This document shows, piece after piece, positions 43,378 through 51,773 of a DNA stretch of 64,000 nt. The stretch lies in contig NZ_QTJP01000001.1 in assembly GCF_003391115.1 (NCBI RefSeq), positions 806,001 through 870,000 on the forward strand, in the 5' to 3' direction. Source of the DNA: Sphingomonas crusticola (GTDB lineage Bacteria > Pseudomonadota > Alphaproteobacteria > Sphingomonadales > Sphingomonadaceae). Numbering within the stretch: the stretch's first letter is position 1; each line of letters opens with the position of its first letter. Both the position numbers and the translations under genes were made by a program. A model generated the notes under the pieces. It searched no databases. It had not been told where the DNA came from and saw nothing but the letters and a program-made list of their open reading frames with translations.

Positions 43378-46300
43378 TCATTCCGCCGCCAGCAACGTCT
43401 CCGCGCCGCCCAGATCGACCGAGACCAGGCGGGAGACGCCGCGCTCGACCATCGTCACGCCGAACAGGCGGTGCATCCGGCTCATCGTCACCGCATTGTG
43501 GGTCACGACCAGGTAACGTGTGTCCGTCTCGGCGGTCATCTGCGCGAGCAGATCGCAAAAGCGTTCGATATTGGCATCGTCGAGCGGCGCATCAACCTCG
43601 TCGAGCACGCAGATCGGCGCCGGGTTCGTAAGGAAGAGGCCGAAGATCAGCGCGACAGCGGTCAACGCCTGCTCGCCCCCGGAGAGCAAGGTCAGGCTGC
43701 CGAGCCTCTTGCCGGGCGGCTGCGCCATGATCTCCAGACCGGCTTCGAGCGGATCCTCGCTGTCGATCAGCGCGAGATGAGCCTCACCTCCGACGAACAG
43801 GGTCGAGAACAGCCGCCGGAAGTGCCTGTCGACCGCTTTGAATGCCGCCAACAGCCGCTGGCGCCCCTCGCGGTTGAGGCTACCGATTGAGCCGCGCAGG
43901 CGATTGACCGCCTGGTACAGCTCGTCCCGCTCGGCGGCATTGGTTTCACGCGATCCTTCCAGCTCCGCCAATTCGCTTTCGGCGACGAGGTTGACCGGAC
44001 CAAGCCGCTCACGGTCGGCGACGAGCCGATCGTGGCGTGCCGCCTCATCGGCGGCCGGCGCCAGGCTGGCGCTGTCGAACCCGATCCGCTCCGCCAAAGT
44101 CGCGGCCGGACAGTCGAAGCGCTCGCCCGAAAGCTGCGAAAGTTCGGCGCGGCGGCTCTCCTGATGTTCTGCCCGCGCCTGGGCTCCCGCCCGGGATTCG
44201 CGCGCCTCCGCCAGCGTCTCGCCGACCGCAGCCACCACCTGCTCTATGCGACGCAGTTCGCTTTCCCGCTCGCTTTCGGTTTCGCGCGCGGCGCGGGCAT
44301 TTGCCTCCGCCAGATCCGCATCGCGGGCAAGCGCCGCCAGCGCAGCATCCAGTTCCGCCGGACGATCGGCGAGGCTGGCGCGTTCGGCGGCTACCGCTTC
44401 CTCGCGCTTGGTCATTTCGGCGATCCGCCGCGCCGCGTCGCCAGCACGTGACTTCCAGCCTTTGGCTTCGGCGCGGGCAGCCTGGAGCCGCCGACCGTCA
44501 TGCTCGATCGATTGAGCGAGTGCGAGCGCCCTGCCCCGCGCCTCCGCCAGCCGCGCACGCGCCGCATCCGCGACGGCGCCAAGGCGGTCGACTTCGGCGC
44601 GTGTCTCCGCGCCATCGGGTAGCGCCGCGCGCGCCACCGCGGCGGCTTCCTCGGCGGCGACCGAGTCCGTCTGTTCCTGGTCGGCACTTGCGCGCCGCTG
44701 GTCAAGTGCGCTTGCGGCTGCGGCCCGGCGCTCGATCGCGGCGCCGGCGAGATCCTCTTCCCGGCGGGCGTTGCGCAAGGCCTGCTCTGCCGACTGGATC
44801 TCGGCGCGAGCTCGGTCGATCGCAGTGCGCGCTTTCTGCTGCGCCTGCCCGGCGGCATCGAGCGCGGCCCTTGCCGCGTTCACTGCCGTGCGCGCTGCCG
44901 GAAGCTGCGTCGTCAGTTCGGCATGACGATTGGCACGGATCAACCGCTCGGCCGCCGCCGCGCCGACGTCTCGCGCGTAGAAACCGTCCCACCGCCGCAA
45001 TTGCCCGTCCCGGGTGACGAGCCGCTGACCAACCGCGAGCGCCTGGCCATCGTCACGCTCCACCACGCCGATCTGCGCCAGCCGCCGGGCAAGCTGCTCG
45101 CCACCCTCCACCTGGGGACCCAGCGGCGCCGTGCCCGGGGGCAGCGCAGGATCGCCCGGCACGGCAGCCGCGCCTGCCCAGCCGCGCGCGCCGTCGCTGC
45201 TGAGCGGTGCGTCGAGATCGTCGCCTAGCGCTGCCGCCAGCGCGCGCTCATAGCCAGGCGCGACCCGCAACGCGGCGAGCGCGCGATCCCCTTTCGCCTG
45301 GGCCAAGGCGGTTGCGAGCGCGCGCTCTTCACTCTCCAGCCCCGCGAGAATCGCCCGCGCGGCGGAGTTTTCGCTTTCGGCAGTGTCACGTGCCGCAGCG
45401 GCTATATCGCGCTTCGCCTCCGCGGCGCTCAATGCGCTGCCGAGCACGCCGAGGCGCGCTTCGGCCTCCTTATGCGCGGCACGCGCCGCATCGAGGGCGG
45501 CCGCCAACGGCGCCGCTTCGCCCAGCCCGGCAAACTCACGATCGAGCCGCGCGACCTCCGCATCGGCGCGCGCTCGGCGCTGACGCGCGCCGGCCAGGGC
45601 GGTTTCCGCAATACGCATATCGGCCTGTTCGGCGGCAGCGCGCGCCATCGCTTGGGCGGACGCGACATCGGCGTCGCGCGCCGCGCGTTCGGCCTCGACC
45701 ACGGCTGTATCGAGCGTGGTACGCTGCGCCTCGCCAGCTGCCAGCGAGCGGTTCAGGCCCTGCTCCTCCTCGCCGAGACGTTCGAGCGCGGCCGCGGCAT
45801 CCACCGCCAGCGTGTCTTCGCGCGCCCGATCCTGCACCAGTGCGTCCGCCTGACGCACGAGATCCTGGATCCGCCGCTCGACCGACACCTTTTCCGCGCG
45901 CAGTCCGTCGAGCCGGTGGCGCACCCCGCCCGCGGCTTCGCGCGCTGTCTCTGCCGCCACCCGCGCTTCGGCAAGTTTACTGGTCGCCTGCCCGGCGTGA
46001 GCGGCGGCCGCGCGTTGCGCCTCCGCCGCTGCCGCCACCGCTTGTTCAGCGGCGATCGCCTCGGCCCGCGCGGCTTCGGCTGCCGCCGCCGCTTCGCGCC
46101 AGCGCGCGAACAGGCTGCGCGCCTCCGCCAGCCGGATCTCGGCCGACAGCGTCCGGTAGCGCTCGGCGGCCCTGGCCTGGCGACGGAGCGCACCCATGCG
46201 CGCCTCCATCTCGCCCAGCAATTCGTCGAGCCGCTGCAGATTGGCCTCGGTGGCACGCAGTTTGAGTTCGGCCTCGCGCCGCCGCACGTGGAGACCGGAT

Positions 46301-46779
46301 ATGCCCGCGGCTTCCTCCAGCATCTGGCGCCGCTCGGTTGGCTTGGCCGCGATGACCGCCGCGATCCGCCCCTGACTGACCAGCGCGGGCGAATGTGCGC
46401 CGGTGGCGGCATCCGCGAACAGCAGCGCCACGTCGCGCTGGCGGACGTCGCGGCCGTTGATGCGATAGGCCGAACCCGCGCCGCGCTCGATCCGGCGCAC
46501 CACCTCATGCTCTTCGCCATCCTGATCGGTGAGCAGCGAGACTTCGGCGAAGTCCCGTGACGGGCGGCTGGCGGTGCCGGCGAAGATCACGTCCTCCATG
46601 CCGCCGCCGCGCAGCGACTTGGCGCTGCCCTCACCCATCACCCAGCGTATCGCTTCCAGCAGGTTGGACTTGCCGCAGCCATTGGGGCCGACGACGCCGG
46701 TTAGGCCAGGTTCGATCAGCAGCTCAGCCGGCTCGACGAAGCTCTTGAAGCCCGTCAGCCGAAGTTTCCTGATCCGCAT
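43378..46779 (-). CDS. smc: chromosome segregation ATPase SMC
   Basis: A 1133-residue condensin core. Head: F-K-S-F-V-E-P and Walker A G-P-N-G-C-G-K-S-N near residue 35; C-terminal head has the signature L-L-S-G-G-E-Q-A-L-T-A and Walker B C-V-L-D-E-V-D-A-P-L-D-D. Between them lie two long alanine/arginine/glutamate coiled-coil arms around a glycine-containing hinge near the middle. It works with ScpA/B, which are not in this window. Confidence 0.96.
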   Translation of the reverse strand: MRIRKLRLTGFKSFVEPAELLIEPGLTGVVGPNGCGKSNLLEAIRWVMGEGSAKSLRGGGMEDVIFAGTASRPSRDFAEVSLLTDQDGEEHEVVRRIERGAGSAYRINGRDVRQRDVALLFADAATGAHSPALVSQGRIAAVIAAKPTERRQMLEEAAGISGLHVRRREAELKLRATEANLQRLDELLGEMEARMGALRRQARAAERYRTLSAEIRLAEARSLFARWREAAAAAEAARAEAIAAEQAVAAAAEAQRAAAAHAGQATSKLAEARVAAETAREAAGGVRHRLDGLRAEKVSVERRIQDLVRQADALVQDRAREDTLAVDAAAALERLGEEEQGLNRSLAAGEAQRTTLDTAVVEAERAARDADVASAQAMARAAAEQADMRIAETALAGARQRRARADAEVARLDREFAGLGEAAPLAAALDAARAAHKEAEARLGVLGSALSAAEAKRDIAAAARDTAESENSAARAILAGLESEERALATALAQAKGDRALAALRVAPGYERALAAALGDDLDAPLSSDGARGWAGAAAVPGDPALPPGTAPLGPQVEGGEQLARRLAQIGVVERDDGQALAVGQRLVTRDGQLRRWDGFYARDVGAAAAERLIRANRHAELTTQLPAARTAVNAARAALDAAGQAQQKARTAIDRARAEIQSAEQALRNARREEDLAGAAIERRAAAASALDQRRASADQEQTDSVAAEEAAAVARAALPDGAETRAEVDRLGAVADAARARLAEARGRALALAQSIEHDGRRLQAARAEAKGWKSRAGDAARRIAEMTKREEAVAAERASLADRPAELDAALAALARDADLAEANARAARETESERESELRRIEQVVAAVGETLAEARESRAGAQARAEHQESRRAELSQLSGERFDCPAATLAERIGFDSASLAPAADEAARHDRLVADRERLGPVNLVAESELAELEGSRETNAAERDELYQAVNRLRGSIGSLNREGRQRLLAAFKAVDRHFRRLFSTLFVGGEAHLALIDSEDPLEAGLEIMAQPPGKRLGSLTLLSGGEQALTAVALIFGLFLTNPAPICVLDEVDAPLDDANIERFCDLLAQMTAETDTRYLVVTHNAVTMSRMHRLFGVTMVERGVSRLVSVDLGGAETLLAAE

Positions 46780-46808
46780 CGCCCCCCGGCCCGCCGAACG
46801 TTATGCCA

Positions 46809-47549
46809 TCAGCCGACGGCCTGGGCCAGCAACGGCTCTAGCTGCTCCCACTCACCGACATTCTGCTTTTCGCCATTGATGAAGAAGGTCGGCGTACTGT
46901 TGACGCCATCTTCCTGATATTTGGTTTGCCAAGCGGTGATCTGGTCGATCGCCTTCGTGTCGGCCAAGCAGGCTTCGGCCTGCGCACGCGGCATGCCGCG
47001 GGCTCCGAAGAACCCATAGAGTCCGCCAATCTCGGCCTGGGCCTTGAAGTTATCGACCGGTGCCAGACCCGCAATGCGCTGCAATTCAGCCGGCGGCGCC
47101 GCGACGAACTTCTGCACGATCGCATCCTGGTTCGCGTAGAGCTGTTCGGACAATGTGAAGAAAGGTTCGGCCCCGCGGCAATTCATCAGCATGGTCAGCG
47201 GCATGTCCTGACCGTGGATGGTGAAGGAGCGGAATTCCCAGCTGACGCGACCGCTGCTGATATATTTCGCCTTGAGCGGCTCCACGCCGGTCTTGGCGAA
47301 CAGCTGGCAGTGCGGGCAGGTGAACGACGCATATTCGACCAGCTTCACCGGTGCATTGGGGTTGCCCATCAGATATCCGCCCTCGGGCGTCGCAGTGACG
47401 ACATCGGTCCACTGCTTGCCCGCCGGCGGCGGCACTGCGGCGACCGGCGTCGCCGGCGCGGTTACGCCGCCTGGGGTGTCGGCTGACTTCTTGGAGCAAC
47501 CCGCAAGTGCGAGCGCCATCAACGCGGCCAAAGCGAGCGAGTTCTTCAT
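46809..47549 (-). CDS. DsbA-family thiol:disulfide lipoprotein
   Basis: A 246-residue protein with lipobox L-A-G-C after a signal peptide, a proline/alanine linker and a thioredoxin-like DsbA/BdbD domain with the active site T-C-P-H-C-Q, plus the cis-proline segment S-T-P-T-F-F-I. It introduces or isomerises disulfides in the periplasm. ATG 47549 overlaps the stop of the upstream paralogue. Located just upstream of smc. Confidence 0.88.
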   Translation of the reverse strand: MKNSLALAALMALALAGCSKKSADTPGGVTAPATPVAAVPPPAGKQWTDVVTATPEGGYLMGNPNAPVKLVEYASFTCPHCQLFAKTGVEPLKAKYISSGRVSWEFRSFTIHGQDMPLTMLMNCRGAEPFFTLSEQLYANQDAIVQKFVAAPPAELQRIAGLAPVDNFKAQAEIGGLYGFFGARGMPRAQAEACLADTKAIDQITAWQTKYQEDGVNSTPTFFINGEKQNVGEWEQLEPLLAQAVG

Positions 47550-48247
47550 CGGCGTGTGGTCTTTCGTACGGGGGTTCGAGTTTTGAGTGCCGCGGCAAGC
47601 GCGCGATCGAGGTCGACCCATTCGCGAACCTTGAGCTGCATGCGGCCGTTGATCTGAAATGCGGGAGTGCCGGGAAAGCCGGGCGAATTCCATGCCGCGC
47701 CCGCCATCGCGGTCAGCAGCGCCTGCTCATCCTTGTTGGTGAGGCAGGCGTTCATCTTCGCGGGTGCCATGCCAAATACGCGATCGAACCCTGCCCCGCC
47801 CGCGCTCTTGAGCAGAATTTGGTTGGGCGGCAAACCGCCGGCTTGCTCGACCTGTGACCAAGCCTGCGCCCGCGCGAACCACGTATCTTGTTGGGCGAAC
47901 ACCCGCGGCAAGGTCGTGAAAAACGCCTGCGGGCCATCGCAGCGGGCGAGCAATGATCCGGCGAGATCGAACGAATCGCGCACCGCATGGCGCACTTCGT
48001 AGCTGACCAGCCCGGTACCGATATACTTCGCCGTCAATGGCTTGATCGCTTCGCCCTCGAAATGGGCGCAATGCGGGCAAGTCAACGACAGAAACTCGAC
48101 TAGCTTGATCCGGGCGGCGGGGTTGCCCTGAACGAACGCGCCCGATGGCAGACGTTGCGCGACTTTGGACCAATCGCGGGCGGGCGCGGCGGCAAGCTGG
48201 GCAGGCAGCACCACCAGCGACAAAGCGATCAGGAATCGACGAACCAT
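47546..48247 (-). CDS. DsbA-family thioredoxin-like periplasmic protein
   Basis: A 233-residue paralogue of the next gene, with a signal peptide (R-R-F-L-I-A-L-S-L-V-V-L, cleavage near A-A-A) and active site T-C-P-H-C-A; cis-proline in G-T-P-A-F-Q-I. Start ATG 48247; a TTG two codons earlier (48253) overlaps the previous stop and has GGAAG nearby, so it is possible. The two genes probably arose by tandem duplication. Confidence 0.87.
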   Translation of the reverse strand: MVRRFLIALSLVVLPAQLAAAPARDWSKVAQRLPSGAFVQGNPAARIKLVEFLSLTCPHCAHFEGEAIKPLTAKYIGTGLVSYEVRHAVRDSFDLAGSLLARCDGPQAFFTTLPRVFAQQDTWFARAQAWSQVEQAGGLPPNQILLKSAGGAGFDRVFGMAPAKMNACLTNKDEQALLTAMAGAAWNSPGFPGTPAFQINGRMQLKVREWVDLDRALAAALKTRTPVRKTTRR

Positions 48248-48249
48248 GC

Positions 48250-48795
48250 TCAATCGTTGCTTCCTTTGTTCACGCGGACGCCGACCAGCGGTGGTCCATT
48301 GGATGCGGCCATCGCACCGGCCAGTGCCGACAGGCAGGCATGCAATTCCGGATCGGTGATGTTCCGAAGCGAATCGCCAAGTTCAGCGGGCACCGGCCGC
48401 AGCGGAGGCGGCGCGACCCGCGGCTTTGGTACCGCCATCGTGCCTTGGCGGATGACGATGCGGGCTACCGCCACATAACCGAAGAACAGGTTGACCCGCT
48501 CCATGATCGCGGGCGCGATATGCTGCATCATCGGCGCATGGGCACCCGCGACGGTTAGCGTCAGCGTGCCGTCGGATTTCTTGCCGTGCGGGAAGCGGAT
48601 AGATTCGGGCGCCGACACCTCTGCGTAGCGAAGCCCGACAATCTCGGGCCAACGACTCACGACCGAGGACTGGACGAAGCCGAACCGCTTGAAGGCGGCC
48701 GCGCCCACGTCGGGCAGCAGATCGGCAACAGCGCGCTGACCGCGCCGCCTCGGCTCTTCCAGCGGCTTGCCTCCCCGACTCTTTCGTTCCGTCAT
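48250..48795 (-). CDS. DUF721/DciA-like protein
   Basis: A 181-residue protein with the DUF721 core V-S-R-W-P-E-I-V-G and L-T-V-A-G-A-H-A-P. DciA proteins load the replicative helicase DnaB in bacteria lacking DnaC, but whether this divergent member does so is inference. ATG 48795 or 48807. Divergent from mutY with 26 bases between starts. First gene of the DUF721-dsbA-dsbA-smc cluster that is common in alphaproteobacteria. Confidence 0.8.
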   Translation of the reverse strand: MTERKSRGGKPLEEPRRRGQRAVADLLPDVGAAAFKRFGFVQSSVVSRWPEIVGLRYAEVSAPESIRFPHGKKSDGTLTLTVAGAHAPMMQHIAPAIMERVNLFFGYVAVARIVIRQGTMAVPKPRVAPPPLRPVPAELGDSLRNITDPELHACLSALAGAMAASNGPPLVGVRVNKGSND

Positions 48796-48821
48796 GATCC
48801 AGCCCATGCCATAGCGCCGCC

Positions 48822-49859
48822 ATGCTCGTCGATAGCGGTTCGGATACCGCCACCACCCTGCTTGCCTGGTATGACCGTCACGCCCGCCGGTTGCCGTGGC
48901 GTGCGACCGGCGGCGTTGCCGCCGATCCCTATCGCGTGTGGCTGTCGGAGGTTATGCTCCAGCAGACTACGGTTGCGGCGGTTAAGTCCTATTTTGCGAA
49001 ATTCACCCAGGCATGGCCGACGGTCGACGCCCTCGCCGCCGCCGAGGAGGCGGAGGTGATGAGCGCCTGGGCCGGGCTTGGTTATTATGCCCGCGCCCGC
49101 AACCTCATCGCCTGCGCGCGGGCGGTGTCTGCGCGCGGTGGCCGCTTTCCGGACACCGAAAGCGCGTTGCGCGCCCTGCCTGGCATCGGCCGCTATACTG
49201 CTGCCGCCGTCGCAGCGATCGCGTTCGACCGTCGGGCCGTAGTGGTCGATGCCAATGTCGAGCGGGTGGTGGCGCGGCTGTTCGCGATCGAGCAACCTTT
49301 GCCCGCCGCCCGGCCCGCCATCGACCGCCTCACCGATACTATCACCCCCGCACTGCGCGCCGGGGACTTCGCACAGGCGATGATGGACCTCGGCGCGACG
49401 ATCTGTACGCCGCGCGCACCGGCTTGCGCGATCTGCCCCTTGTCGGATCGGTGTGCGGCGCGGGCGACCGGAGCGCCGGCGGTCTATCCACGTAAGGCGC
49501 CGAAGGCGGCGAAGCCCGTGTGGAGCGGAACGATGTTTTGGCTGGAATCCGACGGCGCGGTGCTGCTGGTCCGCCGCCCCGCTTCCGGCCTGCTTGGCGG
49601 CATGCGAGCGCTCCCGACCGGGCCGTGGGGTGACGATGATCCCGGCCTGATGGGCGCTCCGGTTGAAGCGGCCTGGCAGGAGGTTGCGACCGGCCGGCAT
49701 GTCTTCACCCACTTCGCGTTGGATTACCGCGTGATGGCGGTGCGTTCCACCGCACGCTCCAACACGGGCGAATGGTGGCCGATCGCGGCGATCGACGATG
49801 CCGGGCTGCCGACCGTGTTCGCGCGTGCCGCCAGGCTGGCGATGGGCGAGGCTGCATGA
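48822..49859 (+). CDS. mutY: A/G-specific adenine DNA glycosylase
   Basis: A 345-residue repair enzyme that removes adenine opposite 8-oxoguanine. Helix-hairpin-helix and catalytic aspartate are in L-P-G-I-G-R-Y-T-A-A-A-V and V-V-D-A-N-V-E-R-V; the [4Fe-4S] ligands C-x6-C-x2-C-x5-C follow (C-T-P-R-A-P-A-C-A-I-C). A C-terminal Nudix-like domain reads the oxidised base. The stop overlaps nudC start. Confidence 0.95.
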   Translation: MLVDSGSDTATTLLAWYDRHARRLPWRATGGVAADPYRVWLSEVMLQQTTVAAVKSYFAKFTQAWPTVDALAAAEEAEVMSAWAGLGYYARARNLIACARAVSARGGRFPDTESALRALPGIGRYTAAAVAAIAFDRRAVVVDANVERVVARLFAIEQPLPAARPAIDRLTDTITPALRAGDFAQAMMDLGATICTPRAPACAICPLSDRCAARATGAPAVYPRKAPKAAKPVWSGTMFWLESDGAVLLVRRPASGLLGGMRALPTGPWGDDDPGLMGAPVEAAWQEVATGRHVFTHFALDYRVMAVRSTARSNTGEWWPIAAIDDAGLPTVFARAARLAMGEAA

Positions 49860-50743
49860 GCCTGTATGTCGGCTTTACCGGCTCGCGGCTGGACCGGATC
49901 GAGCCGGTCCGCCACGACGGGCAGGCGCTCGCCCGTCTGGCGGCAGATCCGGCCGCGCTCATGCTGGAACTCGCGGACTATGTACCGCAGATCGCGGACT
50001 GTGCGCTGCGGTGGCAGCCTTTGGTGCCCCTGCCCTTGGACGAGTTGCTGCTGCTGGGCCTGATCGACAATATTCCCCGCTTCGCGCGCATCGATCCCGC
50101 TGCAACCGCCGCGCGCCGCACGCCGGAATTGATGACGCTGCTCGACGGACTTTCCGCCGGCGAGGCCGGGACCTACGCCGCCGCGCGCAGCGTGCTCGAC
50201 TGGCATGCCCGCCATCGCTTCTGTGCCAATTGCGGCGCGATCAGCGCGCCGCATCATGCCGGCTGGGCGCGGCGCTGCCCGCAATGCGGCACCGAACATT
50301 ATCCGCGCACCGATCCGGTCGCGATCATGCTCGCGGAACATGATGATGGGCGGGAAAAGCGGGTGCTGGTCGGCCGCCAGCCGAGCTTCGCGCCCGGCCG
50401 CTATTCTGCCTTGGCCGGCTTCATCGAAGTCGGCGAATCGATCGAGGAAGCGGTGGCGCGCGAATTGCACGAGGAGGCCGGCGTGGTCGCAACCAGCGTA
50501 CGCTATATCGCCAGTCAGCCCTGGCCGTTCCCGTCGCAGCTGATGGTCGCCTGCATCGCCACCGTCGCCGACGACATCGTCACGCTCGACATGGCCGAGC
50601 TGGAGGATGCCAAGTGGGTCACACGCGCTGAGGTTTCAGCGGCACTCGCGGGCGATCCGGACGCGCCGTTCGACGCTCCGCCCCGCTACGCCATTGCCAA
50701 TACGTTGTTCCATGCTTGGCTACACGAAGCTCCGACCGCTTAG
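49856..50743 (+). CDS. nudC: NAD(H) pyrophosphatase NudC
   Basis: A 295-residue Nudix hydrolase. An N-terminal domain precedes a four-cysteine zinc ribbon (F-C-A-N-C-G and R-C-P-Q-C-G-T-E-H-Y-P-R-T-D-P), then the Nudix box G-F-I-E-V-G-E-S-I-E-E-A-V and R-E-L-H-E-E-A-G, and the SQPWPFP motif specific to NADH hydrolases. It can also remove NAD caps from RNA. ATG 49856 overlaps the mutY stop. Confidence 0.95.
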   Translation: MSLYVGFTGSRLDRIEPVRHDGQALARLAADPAALMLELADYVPQIADCALRWQPLVPLPLDELLLLGLIDNIPRFARIDPAATAARRTPELMTLLDGLSAGEAGTYAAARSVLDWHARHRFCANCGAISAPHHAGWARRCPQCGTEHYPRTDPVAIMLAEHDDGREKRVLVGRQPSFAPGRYSALAGFIEVGESIEEAVARELHEEAGVVATSVRYIASQPWPFPSQLMVACIATVADDIVTLDMAELEDAKWVTRAEVSAALAGDPDAPFDAPPRYAIANTLFHAWLHEAPTA

Positions 50744-51556
50744 TTAGCCGACGAACGCACGCTCGATCACATAGTCACCTGGATGCGCGTTGGAGCCTTC
50801 GGTGAAGCCGAGGCTTTCGAGCAATTCGGCGGTTTCCTTGATCATCGCCATGCTGCCGCACAGCATCACCCGGTCATGCTCCGGATCGAACCGCGGCGGA
50901 TTGGCCGCACCGTCCTTGAACAGGCGTCCGTCCTTGATCAACACGTCGATGCGGTCGCGCGTGTGGAAATCCTCGCGCGTCACGGTCGGCACATAGGACA
51001 ATTGGTTCGCAGCCGCCTCGTCCACCAGCGGATCCTCCGCCAGCTTGCCCTCCAGCACGTCATGATAAGCCAGGTCGCTGAGGCGGCGCACGGAGTGGAC
51101 CACAACGATCTGGTTGAACAGATCATAGACGTCCGGATCGCGGATGATCGACATCCACGGCGCGAGCCCGGTGCCGGTGCCGAGCAGGAACAGCCGGCGG
51201 CCGGGCTTGAGTGCGTCGGTGACGAGCGTGCCGGTCGGCTTGCGGCCGAGATAAATTTCGTCGCCTTCCCGGATCTGCTGCAGCTTCGACGTCAGCGGGC
51301 CGTCCGGCACCTTGATCGACAGGAACTCCAGTTCCTCGGCATACGCCGGCGACGCCACCGAATAAGCGCGCAGCAATGGCTTGCCGTTATCGCCCTGCAG
51401 CCCGATCATCACGAATTCGCCCGAGCGAAAGCGGAAGCTCGTCGGGCGTGTGATGGTGAAGCTGAACAGATGCTCGTTCCAATGCGTCACGCTCAGCACT
51501 TTCTCCACCGAAAGGCTGGCCGACGGCTCGAGCGGGGCGGAAACGGCAACGGTCAC
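50744..51556 (-). CDS. fpr: ferredoxin/flavodoxin-NADP reductase
   Basis: A 270-residue flavoprotein. FAD binding R-A-Y-S-V-A-S-P, NADP binding L-L-G-T-G-T-G-L-A-P and the C-terminal V-M-L-C-G-S-M-A-M-I with a terminal Y-V-I-E-R-A-F-V-G typical of bacterial FPR. GTG 51556 has AAGG upstream; the frame continues 21 codons with no good signal. Ends flush against nudC (convergent, no gap). Confidence 0.92.
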   Translation of the reverse strand: MTVAVSAPLEPSASLSVEKVLSVTHWNEHLFSFTITRPTSFRFRSGEFVMIGLQGDNGKPLLRAYSVASPAYAEELEFLSIKVPDGPLTSKLQQIREGDEIYLGRKPTGTLVTDALKPGRRLFLLGTGTGLAPWMSIIRDPDVYDLFNQIVVVHSVRRLSDLAYHDVLEGKLAEDPLVDEAAANQLSYVPTVTREDFHTRDRIDVLIKDGRLFKDGAANPPRFDPEHDRVMLCGSMAMIKETAELLESLGFTEGSNAHPGDYVIERAFVG

Positions 51557-51685
51557 GGGAACAGCCTTTTGAACATGACGGGAAGCGGGCGACTTAGGCA
51601 GCGCCCGGTGCCTGTGCAACCTTGGCCTGTCGCGCGCCAGCTAGAATAGCTTGCCTTGCGCATAGCCTCCACGCTCCATCTCTTT

Positions 51686-51703
51686 CCGATTGAGCGCTAT
51701 CGG
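51686..51703. promoter_or_regulatory. imperfect dyad upstream of TonB receptor 2
   Basis: CCGAT and ATCGG arms surround TGAGCGCT, containing the hexamer palindrome AGCGCT. It lies about 75-90 bases before the receptor ATG, where an operator would be expected. Regulator unknown. Confidence 0.3.
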
Positions 51704-51773
51704 ATTCGCGACTAGCGCGCCTGCCACAATGTCTCGCGGGACATAAGTGCGGGGCGCTGGAGGGGACCAGGAC

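Noticed and set aside
44037-46265. Large arginine/proline-rich plus-strand frames opposite smc
   Set aside because: Antisense artefacts of alanine/arginine-rich coiled-coil codons.
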